Assembly: GCA_025774735.1 (NCBI GenBank)
Contig: JALGZU010000067.1
Location: 1-10,611, forward strand
DNA length: 10,611 nucleotides
Direction of reading: 5' to 3'
Origin: a candidate division LCP-89 bacterium
GTDB taxonomy: Bacteria; Electryoneota; B3-LCP
A program made the position numbers and the translations under genes. Of this stretch, positions 8,919 to 10,611 are shown in pieces (the first letter of the stretch is position 1; the number at the start of each line of letters is the position of its first letter). The notes beneath the pieces were generated by a model, which saw only the letters and a program-made list of their open reading frames with translations, ran no database searches and was not told the DNA's origin.

Positions 8919-10611
8919 TTACCGGTTTCTTTTATCGTAAGGACGGTGCAAGGTTCGTCTTGGCGGCGGGGCGGACCGCGTTGAATCTTGATCCTGGATA
9001 GTGCTCTCTGCACCAGATACGTTTTCTACGAGCGGTTCCCGGATTCCCGACTGCAGGTATTCCTTCCTGAAATCATCCAGAATTTGACGCATGACCTCGA
9101 TTTCGCCGTGCAACTTCTCTGCGGCGCATTGAGGGTTGGAGCGGAAGCATACGTCGGCGATGCAGTAATCCTCCCTCTCCTGACAACCGACCCGGCGCAT
9201 ATATTCCGCCGGGGGTTCCATGCGGTCGGTTATAAAGTAGGATTCAATTTCTCGTCCCAGTAGGTTACCGGATATTTCAAAGATTCTATCCCAGAGGAAC
9301 CGCTGCATCGATACCAGCTGCAACGGGGCCAAGTTCTGGATACTGGCCATGAACTGGTCGGGATCATCGAAGTAAAGTGTGAGAATTTCGCGGGCGGAAC
9401 TGAAGTAATCGCGCACTCTGCTTCCGATCTGGACGAGCGAGAGCGGCTTACGGAAGAACTCGTAACTCCCGTCCTGCAGTTCCTGGTCGAACACCTGCGT
9501 GACGGCGTCTCGCTCCGTGCGCCCACTCATGAAGATGACCTTACTCAGGCCGTTATCCTCCCGGATCTTCTGGATCAGGTCGACCCCGGACATTTCCGGC
9601 ATGACGACGTCCGCAATGACCAGATCCGGGTGCCAGTCGCCGAAACTTTCCAGGGCGGAGATGCTGTCGGTCATCCCCAACACATCGTAATTCTCGCGGC
9701 TGAGGAATTCCTTGAGTGTTCGCACGATCTCGGGTTCATCATCGACAACCAGGATGCGCCCGGTGCGGTTACCTTCCAAAATGTGGACAGGCCACTGAAC
9801 AAGCCCCTCATCAAAACGCAGCACCGCTTCGCCTTCGTCGACCACCTGGCGGAGTTCAGTCGCCGCGCGCTTATCCAGCGGGGCGTCGATGGCAGCTTCA
9901 GCCGGAACGGGATGTGGTTGTTCCGGCTTTTCCTCAGCTTCCTGGAGTTGCTCGGTGTCTTCTTTTACCGGCACTGCAACCGGAGGCGCACCCAAATCGG
10001 ATGGCACCGGTTCAGCGTCTGCTTTCACCTCCTCTTCCAGCTCTATTCCATCAACGGGTGAGGAGGGAGATAGTTCCGTCAGGGGCGTTTCGGAAAGCTC
10101 TTCAACGGGAGCCTCGATCTCTGCCTCGGTTTTCTGAGGTTCATCCTGAACTTCTTCCAATTCCGCAGTTTCGGATGCTTCAATTTCAGGTTCCGGCGGT
10201 GGTGTTTTCAGATCGAAGGGGGAAACCGGCTCTTCCGGCTTTAGCTCTTCCACCTGATCCTCGGATTCGAGGGAAATCGGCGGAGTTAACTCAATCCCGG
10301 GTGTCTCAGCCAGCTCTGCAGCACTCTTTTCTTCCTCTTTCGCCGTTTCCAGAGGTTGTTCAACAGGCTGTTCCTGTTCCTCCGCTTTCGCATCCTCCTC
10401 CGCTGCGCTGGTCAGGTCTGCAACTTCACCATCCAACACTTGATGGGTTTCCGGATGTTCCTCTTGCTCGGCAGCCGGGACCTCAGGCTCATGCAGGTCC
10501 GGCACTGCCGCTTCGGTTGGGGGTGCTGTTTCGGCTGCCTCCGGTGTCACTGCCGGTTTCGCCTCTTCAATCGTGGCAGGTGGCGATTCCGGCTCTTCGA
10601 TATGTTCAACT
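8919..10611 (-). CDS. Receiver-domain protein with long acidic disordered region and four-Cys C-terminal segment (5' end cut by right edge)
   Basis: The frame stays open to the right edge; a GTG at 10550 exists but acidic coding continues above it, so the start is outside. Numbering from that GTG, residues 1-220 are disordered, about 25% Glu and 15% Pro, with no Cys or Trp. Residues 264-384 are a complete receiver domain: VVDDEPE with D270-D271, phosphoacceptor D314 in IADVVMPEMSG, S342 in FMSGRT and K368 in FFRKPL, with spacing like CheY. It should therefore accept a phosphoryl group from a histidine kinase. Residues 385-543 contain no DNA-binding, GGDEF, EAL, HD-GYP or kinase motif that I recognise. 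They are mainly helical and hold all four visible cysteines as C-x6-C-x4-C-x6-C (456, 463, 468, 475), then an amphipathic helix and a basic tail. The protein is cytoplasmic as seen; the function is unknown. gatC follows after 8 bases. Confidence 0.9.
   Translation of the reverse strand, partial: VEHIEEPESPPATIEEAKPAVTPEAAETAPPTEAAVPDLHEPEVPAAEQEEHPETHQVLDGEVADLTSAAEEDAKAEEQEQPVEQPLETAKEEEKSAAELAETPGIELTPPISLESEDQVEELKPEEPVSPFDLKTPPPEPEIEASETAELEEVQDEPQKTEAEIEAPVEELSETPLTELSPSSPVDGIELEEEVKADAEPVPSDLGAPPVAVPVKEDTEQLQEAEEKPEQPHPVPAEAAIDAPLDKRAATELRQVVDEGEAVLRFDEGLVQWPVHILEGNRTGRILVVDDEPEIVRTLKEFLSRENYDVLGMTDSISALESFGDWHPDLVIADVVMPEMSGVDLIQKIREDNGLSKVIFMSGRTERDAVTQVFDQELQDGSYEFFRKPLSLVQIGSRVRDYFSSAREILTLYFDDPDQFMASIQNLAPLQLVSMQRFLWDRIFEISGNLLGREIESYFITDRMEPPAEYMRRVGCQEREDYCIADVCFRSNPQCAAEKLHGEIEVMRQILDDFRKEYLQSGIREPLVENVSGAESTIQDQDSTRSAPPPRRTLHRPYDKRNR

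Overview
The window is one compact minus-strand gene cluster. Reading from the right edge (high coordinates) to the left it holds nine genes: a response-regulator protein cut by the right edge, gatC, kdsB, pyrG, kdsA, an RlmI-type rRNA methyltransferase, an enlarged VanZ-family membrane protein, a 905-residue secreted protein, and an ElaA-type acetyltransferase cut by the left edge. There is almost no non-coding DNA: the largest gap is 24 bases, four successive junctions are 4-base start/stop overlaps, one gene pair is 1 base apart and another abuts exactly. I see no tRNA, rRNA, CRISPR, insertion sequence, promoter or terminator. The long plus-strand reading frames are antisense shadows.

Organism: kdsA and kdsB make and activate Kdo, so the cell is a diderm with lipopolysaccharide. 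A GatCAB subunit implies indirect amidation of Glu-tRNA and/or Asp-tRNA. The secreted protein ends in a FlgD-like/sorting-type C-terminal beta domain (PNPY near its start, GKFVVIR at its very end), a style common in the Fibrobacteres-Chlorobi-Bacteroidetes superphylum and allied candidate phyla (Marinimicrobia, KSB1, Zixibacteria, Calditrichota and relatives). Moderate GC and few recognisable Shine-Dalgarno sequences fit that. I cannot name the phylum.

Layout by function: the core (5350-8910) is gatC-kdsB-pyrG-kdsA. PyrG makes CTP, KdsB spends CTP to form CMP-Kdo, and KdsA makes Kdo-8-phosphate, so three steps feeding lipid A-Kdo assembly are translationally linked. RlmI-like methyltransferase and GatC add a translation theme. 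Downstream (250-4176) lies an envelope part: a VanZ-domain protein with an unusual extra outside domain, then the secreted protein. The upstream protein (8919-10611) joins a long Glu/Pro-rich disordered region, a complete receiver domain and a C-terminal segment with a four-cysteine cluster.

The least explained items are the four-Cys tail of the receiver protein, the roughly 145-residue extracytoplasmic domain grafted onto VanZ, and the function of the secreted protein. The other genes are ordinary housekeeping genes. I found no evidence of a defence system or mobile element.
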